Source: Microbacterium hydrocarbonoxydans | Lineage (GTDB): Bacteria; Actinomycetota; Actinomycetes; Actinomycetales; Microbacteriaceae | Assembly: GCF_023715885.1 (NCBI RefSeq) | Contig: NZ_JAMBOY010000002.1 | Span: 186,001 to 250,000 of the forward strand | DNA: 64,000 bases | Direction of reading: 5' to 3' | Shown: positions 55,109-63,050 of the stretch, piece after piece | Layout: each line of letters begins with the position of its first letter | Position numbering within the stretch: the stretch's first letter is position 1 | The notes under the pieces: generated by a model | The model's input: only the letters and a program-made list of their open reading frames with translations | Database searches by the model: none | Told to the model about the DNA's origin: nothing | Translations under genes and position numbers: made by a program

Positions 55109-56023
55109 TCAGCGCTTGCGGGAGAACGCCTCGAGGCGTTGCTCAGGCGTCAGTGCCGCCATCTCCTGCAGCCACGCCTCCGAGAAGTAGTCGCCGGTCG
55201 CGGCATCCGTGACCGGCACGACCGTATGGGTGATCGTGTCCGGATGGACGTGCACGAGTTGGAACGCCTGCGCGGCATCCATCCCGTTGACGTCCGGTGC
55301 CGGCTTCGCGACGTTCATGGTGTAGCAGGTGGCCGATGACACGCTCACCGGCACCCCCGCGAATGTCCCGTGCGACGAGTAGTGCAGGTGACCGGCGAGG
55401 ATGCCGCGCACATCCGTCCCCCGGATCACCTGGGCGAGTTCCTCCTGGCGGCGCAGCTCCAGGATGTCGAACAGGGGTAGGTGGCTGGGAAGCGGCGGAT
55501 GGTGCATCGCGAGCAGCGTGCCGTGCGGTGCGGGGTCACGGAGGACGTCCGCCAGCCACTCCAGCTGCGCGTCGTCGAGATCGCCGTGGTGCCAGCCCGG
55601 AACGGACGAGTCGAGTGCGACGAGCCGCAGACCGTCAAGGTCCCACACCCCGGTGACGGGCTCCTGCGTCGGCGCGAGATCGAGCAGTCCCTCGCGGAGG
55701 GCAGGGCGCTCGTCGTGATTGCCCGCGACCCAGACGACGGCGGTGCCGAGTGCCGCCGCGACGGGTTCGACCGCCGCGCGGAGCCGGCGGTAGGCGTCCG
55801 GTTCCCCCAGGTCGGCGAGATCACCCGTGACCACGATCGCGGAGGGATTCGGATGCACGGCCTGGATCGCCTCGAGCGTGCGCGCGAACGTGGCCTCGAC
55901 GTCGTACCGTCCGCCCAGTCGCCGCCCACCCGCGAGGAAGTGCGGGTCGCTGACGTGGACGATCACGTGGGAGGCGGGGCGGTGCCGGCCGAAGACGTAC
56001 TCGCTTGCGGAGGGCGCTGACAT
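55109..56023 (-). CDS. Calcineurin-like metallophosphoesterase, CpdA type
   Basis: 304-aa binuclear metallophosphoesterase. All motifs are present: HVSDPHF (D-x-H), GDLADLG, GNHDER, HHPP and GHLHYS. The layout resembles class III cyclic nucleotide phosphodiesterases (CpdA/Rv0805), but the substrate is not proven. A TAGGCT hexamer lies 6 nt before ATG. Divergent from the TetR gene with 81 bp between them. Confidence 0.92.
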   Translation of the reverse strand: MSAPSASEYVFGRHRPASHVIVHVSDPHFLAGGRRLGGRYDVEATFARTLEAIQAVHPNPSAIVVTGDLADLGEPDAYRRLRAAVEPVAAALGTAVVWVAGNHDERPALREGLLDLAPTQEPVTGVWDLDGLRLVALDSSVPGWHHGDLDDAQLEWLADVLRDPAPHGTLLAMHHPPLPSHLPLFDILELRRQEELAQVIRGTDVRGILAGHLHYSSHGTFAGVPVSVSSATCYTMNVAKPAPDVNGMDAAQAFQLVHVHPDTITHTVVPVTDAATGDYFSEAWLQEMAALTPEQRLEAFSRKR

Positions 56024-56029
56024 GGGTCC

Positions 56030-56035
56030 AGCCTA
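56030..56035 (-). promoter_or_regulatory. -10 hexamer, likely leaderless start of the phosphoesterase gene
   Basis: TAGGCT on the minus strand ends 6 nt before ATG 56023. Confidence 0.5.
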
Positions 56036-56091
56036 GGTGCGGCCCGGGACACGAGGACAGCACGCATACCACTTCAGCTGTAGTGATCTCG

Positions 56092-56097
56092 ATAGAG
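56092..56097 (+). promoter_or_regulatory. -10 hexamer, likely leaderless start of the TetR gene
   Basis: TAGAGT ends 7 nt before ATG 56105. Confidence 0.5.
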
Positions 56098-56104
56098 TGC
56101 TGTC

Positions 56105-56671
56105 ATGGCGAAGAACGAGACGAGGCGTCGGGCCATCGCCGATGCAGGGCTGCGCATCCTCGCGGCACAGGGCTCGCGCGGCCTCACGCACCGCGCGGTC
56201 GACCAGGAGGCGGAGATCCCCGTGGGCACCACGTCGAACTATTTCCGCAGCCGCGAAGCGCTGATCGAGGGACTGGTCGAGCGCATCGGCGAACGCCTCG
56301 CTCCCACCGACGACGACCTCGCGCGCCGCGCCGAGGCCACCCCCAGCCCCGCGCTCTTCGCCGACTATCTGCGAGACATCGTCCGCCGGCTGAGCGACGA
56401 CCGCGAGGTCACCCTCGCCCTGTTCGAGCTGCGCCTCGAGAGCAGCCGTCGCCCTGAGCTGGCTGCCGTGCTCGCGGCGTGGCAACGCGCCGGATTCGAC
56501 GGGGATGTGGCCTTCAACAGCGCTGCGGGATTGCCGGGCGGTCGGCGCGAGATCGCACTGTTCCACTACGCGATCGACGGCCTGCTGCTCGATCGCCTCA
56601 CGACCCCCATCGATCCCGACACGTCGACCGACGACATCATCGACGACCTCGTCGCGGGGCTCCTGCGCTGA
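56105..56671 (+). CDS. TetR/AcrR family regulator
   Basis: 188-aa repressor-type protein. The N-terminal HTH is AIADAGLRILAAQGSRGLTH with recognition helix EIPVGTTSNYFRSREALIEG. The ligand domain is about 55-188. No partner transporter is adjacent; the divergent phosphoesterase or its own promoter are the nearest targets. Ligand unknown. Confidence 0.92.
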   Translation: MAKNETRRRAIADAGLRILAAQGSRGLTHRAVDQEAEIPVGTTSNYFRSREALIEGLVERIGERLAPTDDDLARRAEATPSPALFADYLRDIVRRLSDDREVTLALFELRLESSRRPELAAVLAAWQRAGFDGDVAFNSAAGLPGGRREIALFHYAIDGLLLDRLTTPIDPDTSTDDIIDDLVAGLLR

Positions 56672-56701
56672 TCGCGACGACCGCGCCTCGGCTCGGTGGA
56701 G

Positions 56702-57037
56702 TCAGTGCCCGACGACGATGATGAGGATGCCGACGACGACCGCCGCCGCGCACAGCGCGAAGCAGGCGTAGGCGCCGACGAGGGAGACCCGCTTCTGCGC
56801 GTCCGTGAGGGGGCTCTTCCGCGCAGCCTTGGCAGCCTGCTTCGCCGCGCGCTTGAGCTCCTTCTCGGTGACGACGGTGATCGCGTCGGTGAACTCGGCG
56901 GGACTCACCACGGGGGCATGACCGCTGCGCACCAGCAGGCGGAGGCCGAGCGCGTAGAACGTGACGACGGCGCACGCACCCAGAAGCGCGGCAGCGAAGA
57001 CCTGCAGGAACGCGCTCCAGTCGATGTCGACGCTCAT
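56702..57037 (-). CDS. Small two-span membrane protein coupled to Pit
   Basis: 111-aa protein with hydrophobic segments at about 9-30 and 85-108 and a charged loop rich in Lys/Ala (TEKELKRAAKQAAKAARKS) between. No family is recognised. The ATG overlaps the Pit stop codon (ATGA), so it is made with the phosphate transporter and may assist or regulate it. Confidence 0.78.
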   Translation of the reverse strand: MSVDIDWSAFLQVFAAALLGACAVVTFYALGLRLLVRSGHAPVVSPAEFTDAITVVTEKELKRAAKQAAKAARKSPLTDAQKRVSLVGAYACFALCAAAVVVGILIIVVGH

Positions 57038-58416
57038 CGCGACTCCTCCCCGGTCGTGTCATCCGCTCGCTCGGCGACCACCGGCGCCTTCTCAGAGGTC
57101 TCCCCCGCACTGCGCTTGCTCTTGGCGCCGGCCTTCGCATCGGCCTTCGCCTTGGCATCCGCCTTGGACTTCGCCTTCGCCTTCTCGCGGGCATCTGCGC
57201 GGGCCTTGGCCTCGGCCTTCGCCTGGGCGATGCGCTGTTGCCGGCGGGTGGGCGGGGGCGTGTCGGGAAGCTCGACCGCGAGGCCCGACTCCGCCACATC
57301 GCTCATCGCGTTCGCAGAGGTCACCGCGTCGCGACGCGAGCGCAGGAAGAGACCGACGATGACGGCGAGTGCGAGCACGGCGTCGATCGCGATGCCCCAC
57401 GTGCCGAGCCAGTTCACGAGCAGAGCCGCGACGGCACCCACGGCACCCGCCGCGGGAAGCGTGAGCAGCCAGCCGATCGCGATGCGTCCGGCTGTCCGCC
57501 AGCGCACGGTGGAGCCGCGGCGACCGAGACCGGAGCCGATCACCGACCCGGAGGCGACCTGGGTGGTCGACAGCGCGAAGCCGAAGGCGCTCGAGGCGAG
57601 GATGGTCGCCGCGGTCGAGCTCTCGGCCGAGAATCCCTGCGCCGGCTTGACCTCGGTGAGGCCCTTTCCGAGCGTTCGGATGATGCGCCATCCGCCGAGG
57701 TAGGTGCCGAGGGCGATCGTCACGGCGCACGCGATGATGACCCAGAGATACGGGTCGGCCTGCTCGCTGTTCTGCCACCCGACGGCGATGAGGGCCAGGG
57801 TGATGACACCCATCGTCTTCTGCGCGTCATTCGTGCCGTGCGCGAGTGCGACCAACGACGAAGTGAAGATCTGACCCCAGCGGAAGCCGTCTCGCCCGTC
57901 GGGCTTGCCGTCGTACCGACGCGTGATCGAGTAGGCGATCTTGGTCGCGGCGAACGCGATGATCCCCGCGGTGAGCGGAGCGATGACGGCGGGCAGGATG
58001 ATCTTCGACAACACCATGCCGAAGTCGATCCCGGCCACCCCGACGCCGACGAGTGTCGCGCCGATGAGTCCGCCGAACAGGGCGTGCGACGAGCTGGAGG
58101 GAAGGCCGAGCAGCCAGGTGAGCATGTTCCAGGTGATCGCGCCGATGAGCCCGGCGAAGATCATGGGCAGGAACAGCTCCCCCTGCATGCTGTCTTCTCG
58201 GATGATGCCGTGCGACACCGTCTTGGAGACCTCGGTCGACAGGAACGCGCCGACGAGGTTCAGTACCGCGGCCAGCAGCACGGCGGTCTTGGGCTTCAGA
58301 GCACCCGTGGCGATGGGCGTCGCCATCGCATTCGCGGTGTCGTGGAACCCGTTGGTGAAGTCGAAGAAGAGTGCCAGCGCGATCACCAGCACGACGATGA
58401 GGACTGCGGTTTCCAC
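57034..58416 (-). CDS. pit: Inorganic phosphate transporter, Pit family
   Basis: 460-aa low-affinity phosphate:cation symporter. Duplicated Pit motifs are DFTNGFHDTANA near the start and LAHGTNDAQKTMG midway. About ten membrane segments end near residue 360, then comes a 100-residue cytoplasmic tail of Lys/Ala/Asp repeats (AKAKSKADAKAKADAKAGAK), not part of the core family. The GTG at 58416 has a weak GAAAGAGAA ribosome site; the family sequence starts there. Confidence 0.93.
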   Translation of the reverse strand: METAVLIVVLVIALALFFDFTNGFHDTANAMATPIATGALKPKTAVLLAAVLNLVGAFLSTEVSKTVSHGIIREDSMQGELFLPMIFAGLIGAITWNMLTWLLGLPSSSSHALFGGLIGATLVGVGVAGIDFGMVLSKIILPAVIAPLTAGIIAFAATKIAYSITRRYDGKPDGRDGFRWGQIFTSSLVALAHGTNDAQKTMGVITLALIAVGWQNSEQADPYLWVIIACAVTIALGTYLGGWRIIRTLGKGLTEVKPAQGFSAESSTAATILASSAFGFALSTTQVASGSVIGSGLGRRGSTVRWRTAGRIAIGWLLTLPAAGAVGAVAALLVNWLGTWGIAIDAVLALAVIVGLFLRSRRDAVTSANAMSDVAESGLAVELPDTPPPTRRQQRIAQAKAEAKARADAREKAKAKSKADAKAKADAKAGAKSKRSAGETSEKAPVVAERADDTTGEESR

Positions 58417-58557
58417 CGTTCTCTTTCGGTCGTCGGGAAGAGGGAGTGTCGACGGGATCGACGTGATGAACGAAGAGTTCACCGTGGGTTTGACTTCCGT
58501 TAACCGGCCCCGGTAGATCCTCCCACCCACTCGGGTGCCGGTCAACTCGACCTGGAC

Positions 58558-58563
58558 TAGCGT
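58558..58563 (+). promoter_or_regulatory. -10 hexamer, likely leaderless start of the oligopeptidase gene
   Basis: TAGCGT ends 7 nt before GTG 58571 and supports that codon over nearby in-frame alternatives. Confidence 0.5.
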
Positions 58564-58570
58564 GGAGAGG

Positions 58571-60664
58571 GTGACTGATGCTCCCATCGCCGCCCGCCGT
58601 TCCACGCTCCGCACCCATCACGGGGACACGTTCGACGATCCGTACGAGTGGCTGCGCGATAAGGAATCCACCGAGGTGATCGCGCATCTCGAGCGCGAGA
58701 ACGAGTACACGCAGCAGGAGCTGGCGCACCTCGCCGACCTCCGCGAGACGCTGTTCCAGGAGATCAAGGGACGAGTTCAGGAGACCGACCTCTCCGTGCC
58801 CACCCGACGCGGGGACTGGTGGTATTACAGTCGCAGCGAGGAGGGCGCTCAGTACGGCATCCACTGCCGCACCGCCGCCGTCGCGGACGACTGGACTCCC
58901 CCCGTGCTCGAGCCCGGCGTCCCCGTACCGGGCGAGGTCGTGCTGCTCGACGGCAACGTCGAGGCCGAAGGTCACGAGTTCTTCTCGCTCGGCGCGTTCG
59001 ACACCTCGGACGATGCGACGATGCTGCTCTGGTCGACAGACTTCGAAGGCGACGAGCTGTACACGGTGCACGTGCGCGACCTCAGGACGGGCCGGGTGCT
59101 GCCCGACGAGATCCCCGATACGGGCAGCGCGTTCTTCACCCCCGACGGCACCGGCATCGTCTACACGACGCGCGACGACGCGTGGCGACCGGACACCCTC
59201 TGGCTGCACCGCCTCGGAACCCCGCTCGCAGAGGATGTCCGGCTGTTCCACGAGCCGGACGAGAAGTTCTGGCTGGGGGCAGGCATCACGCGCAGCCGCC
59301 GCTATCTCGTCATCGCCGTCGGATCGAGCATCACCAGTGAGGAGCACGTCGTCGATCTGACGGGCGACCTCACCGCGCCGCCCCGCGTGATCTGGCCACG
59401 ACGGGAGGGGGTGGAGTACTCCCTCGATCACGCCGTCGTCGACGGCGAGGATCGGCTGTACATCCTCCACAACGACGGCGCGCTGGACTTCGAGCTCGTC
59501 TCGGTGGATGCCGACGACCCACAGGGCCAGCGGCGGGTCGTCGTGCCGCACGAGCCCGGGCGTCGCCTGCTCGGGATGGGCGCCTTCCGCGACTTCGCCA
59601 CGATCGAATACCGCAGTGAGGGGCTCGAGCGCGTCGGCCTGCTCGACTACGCCACCGACGCGATCGAGGATGTGACCTTCGACGAGCCACTGTACTCGGC
59701 GGGCGTGAGCGGGAACCCGGAGTGGCACTCCCCCTTCCTCCGACTCGGGTACACCTCGTTCGTGACCCCGTCGACCGTCTACGAGCTCGAACTGGCCACG
59801 CGCGAGCTGGTGTTGCGCAAGCAGGTCGCAGTGCTGGGCGGGTACGACCCGCAGGACTACGATCAGCGCCGCGCCTGGGCCACGGCATCCGACGGCACCC
59901 TGGTGCCGATCTCGCTCGTGTGGAAGCGCTCGTTCGGGGAACCCGGCGATACGCCCCGCCCGTTGCACCTGTACGGATACGGCTCGTACGAGCACTCCAT
60001 CGATCCCGGTTTCTCGGTCGCGCGACTGTCTGAGCTCGACCGCGGCATGGTGTTCGCGGTCGCCCACGTGCGCGGCGGCGGCGAGATGGGCCGGCAGTGG
60101 TACGAAGACGGCAAGCTGCTGCAGAAGCGGAACACCTTCACGGATTTCGTGGCGTGCGCCGAGCAGCTCGTCGCCGACGGCGTCACCGCCCCGTCACTGC
60201 TCGTCGCGGAGGGCGGCAGCGCGGGTGGTCTGCTCATGGGCGCGATCACCAACCTCGCGCCGGAACTGTTCGCGGGCGTGCTCGCGGCGGTGCCGTTCGT
60301 GGACGCGCTGACGACGATCCTCGACCCGTCGCTCCCCCTCACCGTCATCGAGTGGGACGAGTGGGGCGATCCTCTGCACGACACGGACGTCTACGAGTAC
60401 ATGAAGTCGTACACGCCCTACGAGAACATCGGCGACGGATCGACATACCCCCACATCCTGGCCGTCACATCGCTCAACGACTCCCGCGTGGCGTACGTCG
60501 AGCCGGCCAAATGGGTCGCGGCCCTGCGCGCAGCCGGCGCCCGCGATGTGCTGCTCAAGTGCGAGATGGTCGCCGGGCACGGCGGAGTCAGCGGGCGCTA
60601 CAACTCCTGGAAGGAGCGCGCCTTCGAGCTCGCGTGGATCCTCGACAGGGTCGGTCTCGCCTAG
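58571..60664 (+). CDS. ptrB: Oligopeptidase B (prolyl oligopeptidase family, S9A)
   Basis: 697-aa serine peptidase cleaving short peptides after basic residues. A seven-bladed beta-propeller (about 70-400) precedes the alpha/beta hydrolase domain. The catalytic serine is S550 in EGGSAGGLLMG, and the histidine is H670 in AGHGGVSGRY. The GTG at 58571 is chosen for its TAGCGT hexamer; GTG 58562 or ATG 58535 remain possible. No signal peptide, so cytoplasmic. Divergent from pit. Confidence 0.93.
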   Translation: MTDAPIAARRSTLRTHHGDTFDDPYEWLRDKESTEVIAHLERENEYTQQELAHLADLRETLFQEIKGRVQETDLSVPTRRGDWWYYSRSEEGAQYGIHCRTAAVADDWTPPVLEPGVPVPGEVVLLDGNVEAEGHEFFSLGAFDTSDDATMLLWSTDFEGDELYTVHVRDLRTGRVLPDEIPDTGSAFFTPDGTGIVYTTRDDAWRPDTLWLHRLGTPLAEDVRLFHEPDEKFWLGAGITRSRRYLVIAVGSSITSEEHVVDLTGDLTAPPRVIWPRREGVEYSLDHAVVDGEDRLYILHNDGALDFELVSVDADDPQGQRRVVVPHEPGRRLLGMGAFRDFATIEYRSEGLERVGLLDYATDAIEDVTFDEPLYSAGVSGNPEWHSPFLRLGYTSFVTPSTVYELELATRELVLRKQVAVLGGYDPQDYDQRRAWATASDGTLVPISLVWKRSFGEPGDTPRPLHLYGYGSYEHSIDPGFSVARLSELDRGMVFAVAHVRGGGEMGRQWYEDGKLLQKRNTFTDFVACAEQLVADGVTAPSLLVAEGGSAGGLLMGAITNLAPELFAGVLAAVPFVDALTTILDPSLPLTVIEWDEWGDPLHDTDVYEYMKSYTPYENIGDGSTYPHILAVTSLNDSRVAYVEPAKWVAALRAAGARDVLLKCEMVAGHGGVSGRYNSWKERAFELAWILDRVGLA

Positions 60665-60672
60665 CCCCAGGG

Positions 60673-60773
60673 ACTGCACCGCGCCGCGCGTCCTGCCTGA
60701 GATCAGGAGACTCCCCCGAGATCAGGAGCTTCGTGCGCACAAGCTCCTGATCTCGAGCGGACGTCCTGATCTC
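60673..60773. repeat. Left GAGATCAGGAG repeat cluster flanking the DUF559 gene
   Basis: After CTGCACCGCGCCGCGC come two direct copies of GAGATCAGGAG (60699-60709, 60718-60728), then two inverted copies, CTCCTGATCTC (60744-60754) and GTCCTGATCTC (60763-60773). The cluster can fold on itself as nested hairpins. It starts 9 bp after the ptrB stop. Confidence 0.85.
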
Positions 60774-60877
60774 GGTCGCAGTCCACCCCTTCTGCACGGG
60801 CTGCCGTTCGGACGCTCTGCTCACAGGACGTGCGTTTCCGGCATCCACTGGTTTCTCCCGTGCTCCAGGGTGGACGG

Positions 60878-61792
60878 ATGACACTGGCGACCTGGCTCCG
60901 TGCACATGGCGGTGCCGCCCACACCTCCGAGCTCTCTGCCGCCGGATTCGGCAAGAAGGCGATCGCCGAGGAGGTGCGATCAGGACGGATGCTGCGCCGG
61001 CGCCGCTCCTGGATCGCCTTGCCGGACGCAGATCCCGCCATCCTGGCCGCGATCAGCGCAGGCGGCCGACTGACGTGCGTGAGCGCCGCACGTCACTTGG
61101 GGCTCTGGGTGCCGCCGTCCGACGGCGCGGTGCACGTCGCCGTGTCACCGACCGCGGCGCGGTTCGACGCCTCCGGCCTTCGGGTGCACTGGACGCGCGG
61201 TCCGGTGCCGACGTCCCCACGCGCGCTCGTCGATCCTCTCGTGACCGTGCTGAGGCATGTGGCGCACTGTCAGGAGAGGGTCGACGCTCTGGCTATCTGG
61301 GAGTCCGCGATCAGGAAGGGCCTCGCCGATTCCGCAGAACTCACGCGTGTGCGTTGGCGGAGCACCCCCGCCACGGAGCTGGCGTCGGTCTCATCGAGTC
61401 TGTCGGATTCGGGGCTCGAGACGCACTTCGTCCACCTCATGCGCGGCCACGGCGTCCGCGTCCGGCAGCAGGTCTTGATCGACGGTCGTCGCGTCGACGG
61501 TCTGATCGGCGACTGCCTCATCGTGCAGCTCGACGGCTTCGCCCACCACAGCTCGGCGATCGATCGACGCCGCGACATCGAGGCGGACGCACGCTTGCGA
61601 CTGCGCGGCTACACCGTGCTGCGGTTCGACTACGTGCAGATACTGTTCCACCCGGGAGAGGTCGCGGAAGTCGTTCTCATGGCGATGGCCCAGGGCCTGC
61701 ATCGCGCCGCGCAGCCTGCCCGAGATCAGGAGATTCGCCCCAGATCAGGAGCGACTCGCCGGCATCGTCCTGATCTCGGGAGAAACTCCTGA
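60878..61792 (+). CDS. DUF559 protein (AbiEi-like N-terminus, Vsr-like nuclease fold)
   Basis: 304-aa protein. Residues 1-48 resemble the AbiEi-type wing-helix domain (LATWLRAHGGAAHTSELSAA). Residues about 180-270 are DUF559, a Vsr/PD-(D/E)xK-type fold with D207 in RRVDGLI, D219 in VQLDGF, and RGYTVLRFDY. No AbiEii toxin gene is adjacent. The last 24 residues (281-304) are encoded by the right repeat cluster. The gene fills the gap between convergent ptrB and pfkA. Function unknown; a nuclease acting on the flanking repeats is a hypothesis. Confidence 0.8.
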   Translation: MTLATWLRAHGGAAHTSELSAAGFGKKAIAEEVRSGRMLRRRRSWIALPDADPAILAAISAGGRLTCVSAARHLGLWVPPSDGAVHVAVSPTAARFDASGLRVHWTRGPVPTSPRALVDPLVTVLRHVAHCQERVDALAIWESAIRKGLADSAELTRVRWRSTPATELASVSSSLSDSGLETHFVHLMRGHGVRVRQQVLIDGRRVDGLIGDCLIVQLDGFAHHSSAIDRRRDIEADARLRLRGYTVLRFDYVQILFHPGEVAEVVLMAMAQGLHRAAQPARDQEIRPRSGATRRHRPDLGRNS

Positions 61793-61796
61793 TCTG
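61698..61796. repeat. Right GAGATCAGGAG repeat cluster, overlapping the DUF559 3' end
   Basis: CTGCATCGCGCCGCGC is followed by GAGATCAGGAG (61722-61732), CAGATCAGGAG (61741-61751), then inverted GTCCTGATCTC (61767-61777) and CTCCTGATCTG (61786-61796). Same order and orientation as the left cluster, so the two form an imperfect direct repeat of about 100 bp around the gene. Confidence 0.85.
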
Positions 61797-61807
61797 GGAA
61801 CGACGGC

Positions 61808-62836
61808 TCAGCCGAAGAGCGCGGCGGCCTCGTCGTAGCGGCTGCGCGGAACCGTGTTCAGCTCGCCGAGAGCCTCGGCAAAGGGGACGCGCACGATATC
61901 GGTGCCCTGCATGGCCACCATCTGCCCCCAGGCGCCGTCGACGATCGCGTCGGCGGCGTGCAGGCCGAGACGGGTCGCGAGCACGCGGTCGAACGCGGAC
62001 GGCGAGCCGCCGCGCTGGATGTGGCCGAGGATCGTGGCTCGTGTCTCGATGCCGGTGATGCGCTCGATCTCCGGGGCGAGCTGGTCGCCGATCCCGCCGA
62101 GGCGAGGGCGGTTGAAGGCGTCGAGGCCCTTGTCGCTGTATGCCTCGTCCATGCCCTGCAGCTTGAAGCCCTCGGAGACGACGACGAGCGGAGCGCGTCC
62201 GCGGTCATGGGCGCTGGTGACGAGGGCCGTGATCTCCTCCAGGGTCTGCGGCACCTCGGGGATGAGGATCGCGTGCGCACCCGCCGCCATGCCGGCGTGG
62301 AGCGCGATCCATCCGACGTGTCGCCCCATGACCTCGGCGACCATGCACCGCTGGTGCGAGTCGCCGGTCGTGCGGAGGCGGTCCATCGCGTCCGTGGCGA
62401 TGTTGACGGCGGTGTCGAAGCCGAAGGAGTAGTCGGTGGCTCGCAGGTCGTTGTCGATCGTCTTCGGCACGCCGATGACGTTGATGCCGTCCTTCGCGAG
62501 GCGGTCGGCCGCGGCGAGGGTGCCCTCGCCGCCGATCGCGATGATGCCGTCGATCTTGTGCCCGTAGAGCGTCTTGGCGATGTTCTCGGCGCCCCCGCGC
62601 TCACCCTCGTAGGGGTTCGTGCGGCTCGTGCCGAGGATCGTCCCGCCGACCTTCGACAGCCCCTTCACCTCGTGGCGGGTGAGCGGGAAGAAGTCGCCGT
62701 CGACCACGCCGCGCCAGCCGTCGCGGATGCCGACGAACTCGAGGTCGTAGGTGGTGGTGCCCTTGAGCACGATGCCGCGGATGACCGCGTTGAGTCCGGG
62801 GCAGTCGCCGCCGCTCGTCAGGATGCCGATCTTCAT
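61808..62836 (-). CDS. pfkA: 6-phosphofructokinase, ATP type
   Basis: 342-aa glycolytic enzyme. It opens MKIGILTSGGDCPGLNAVI, has GGEGTL at 102-107 and the catalytic PKTIDNDL at 124-131. Gly at 105 (E. coli 104) indicates ATP use, while Lys at 125 (E. coli 124) is shared with PPi enzymes; this G/K combination is seen in actinobacterial ATP-PFKs. Convergent with ptrB; the DUF559 module sits between. Confidence 0.95.
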   Translation of the reverse strand: MKIGILTSGGDCPGLNAVIRGIVLKGTTTYDLEFVGIRDGWRGVVDGDFFPLTRHEVKGLSKVGGTILGTSRTNPYEGERGGAENIAKTLYGHKIDGIIAIGGEGTLAAADRLAKDGINVIGVPKTIDNDLRATDYSFGFDTAVNIATDAMDRLRTTGDSHQRCMVAEVMGRHVGWIALHAGMAAGAHAILIPEVPQTLEEITALVTSAHDRGRAPLVVVSEGFKLQGMDEAYSDKGLDAFNRPRLGGIGDQLAPEIERITGIETRATILGHIQRGGSPSAFDRVLATRLGLHAADAIVDGAWGQMVAMQGTDIVRVPFAEALGELNTVPRSRYDEAAALFG

Positions 62837-62952
62837 GCTTGCCTCAGACGGGTTCGGGAAAAGGGGAAAAGGCGACGCTGCCTGCGATCGACACTAGCGG
62901 CACGGGGTGACCGCGCGCCATTCCGACCGCCGAAAACCGGCGATCTTGCCGC

Positions 62953-62969
62953 CGAATCGCGACGATTCG
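62953..62969. repeat. Inverted repeat upstream of pfkA
   Basis: CGAATCG-CGA-CGATTCG, about 117 bp before the pfkA ATG. It could be an operator; nothing else identifies a regulator. Confidence 0.35.
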
Positions 62970-63004
62970 CGAGAAGTTCACCGATCACCCGCCGAAGACG
63001 AGAA

Positions 63005-63038
63005 ATCGGCGTCAAGAATCGTGATTCTTGACGCCGAT
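63005..63038 (-). terminator. Terminator after the SNF2 helicase
   Basis: 15-bp perfect stem ATCGGCGTCAAGAAT / ATTCTTGACGCCGAT with a 4-nt loop, 13 bp beyond the helicase stop. Confidence 0.88.
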
Positions 63039-63050
63039 CTCGATACGTCC

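Noticed and set aside
57827..60067. Long minus-strand frame antisense to ptrB and across pit
   Set aside because: Artefact of GC bias; the ptrB catalytic motifs are on the plus strand.
60878..61792. AbiE toxin-antitoxin system
   Set aside because: Only the AbiEi-like N-terminal domain is present; there is no AbiEii nucleotidyltransferase gene, and the C-terminus is DUF559.
60699..61796. Repeats read as a CRISPR array or an insertion sequence
   Set aside because: Units are only 11 bp, unevenly spaced and in both orientations; no cas gene, no transposase and no obvious target-site duplication.
61808..62836. PPi-dependent phosphofructokinase
   Set aside because: Lys at position 125 alone suggested it, but Gly at 105 rather than Asp indicates ATP use.
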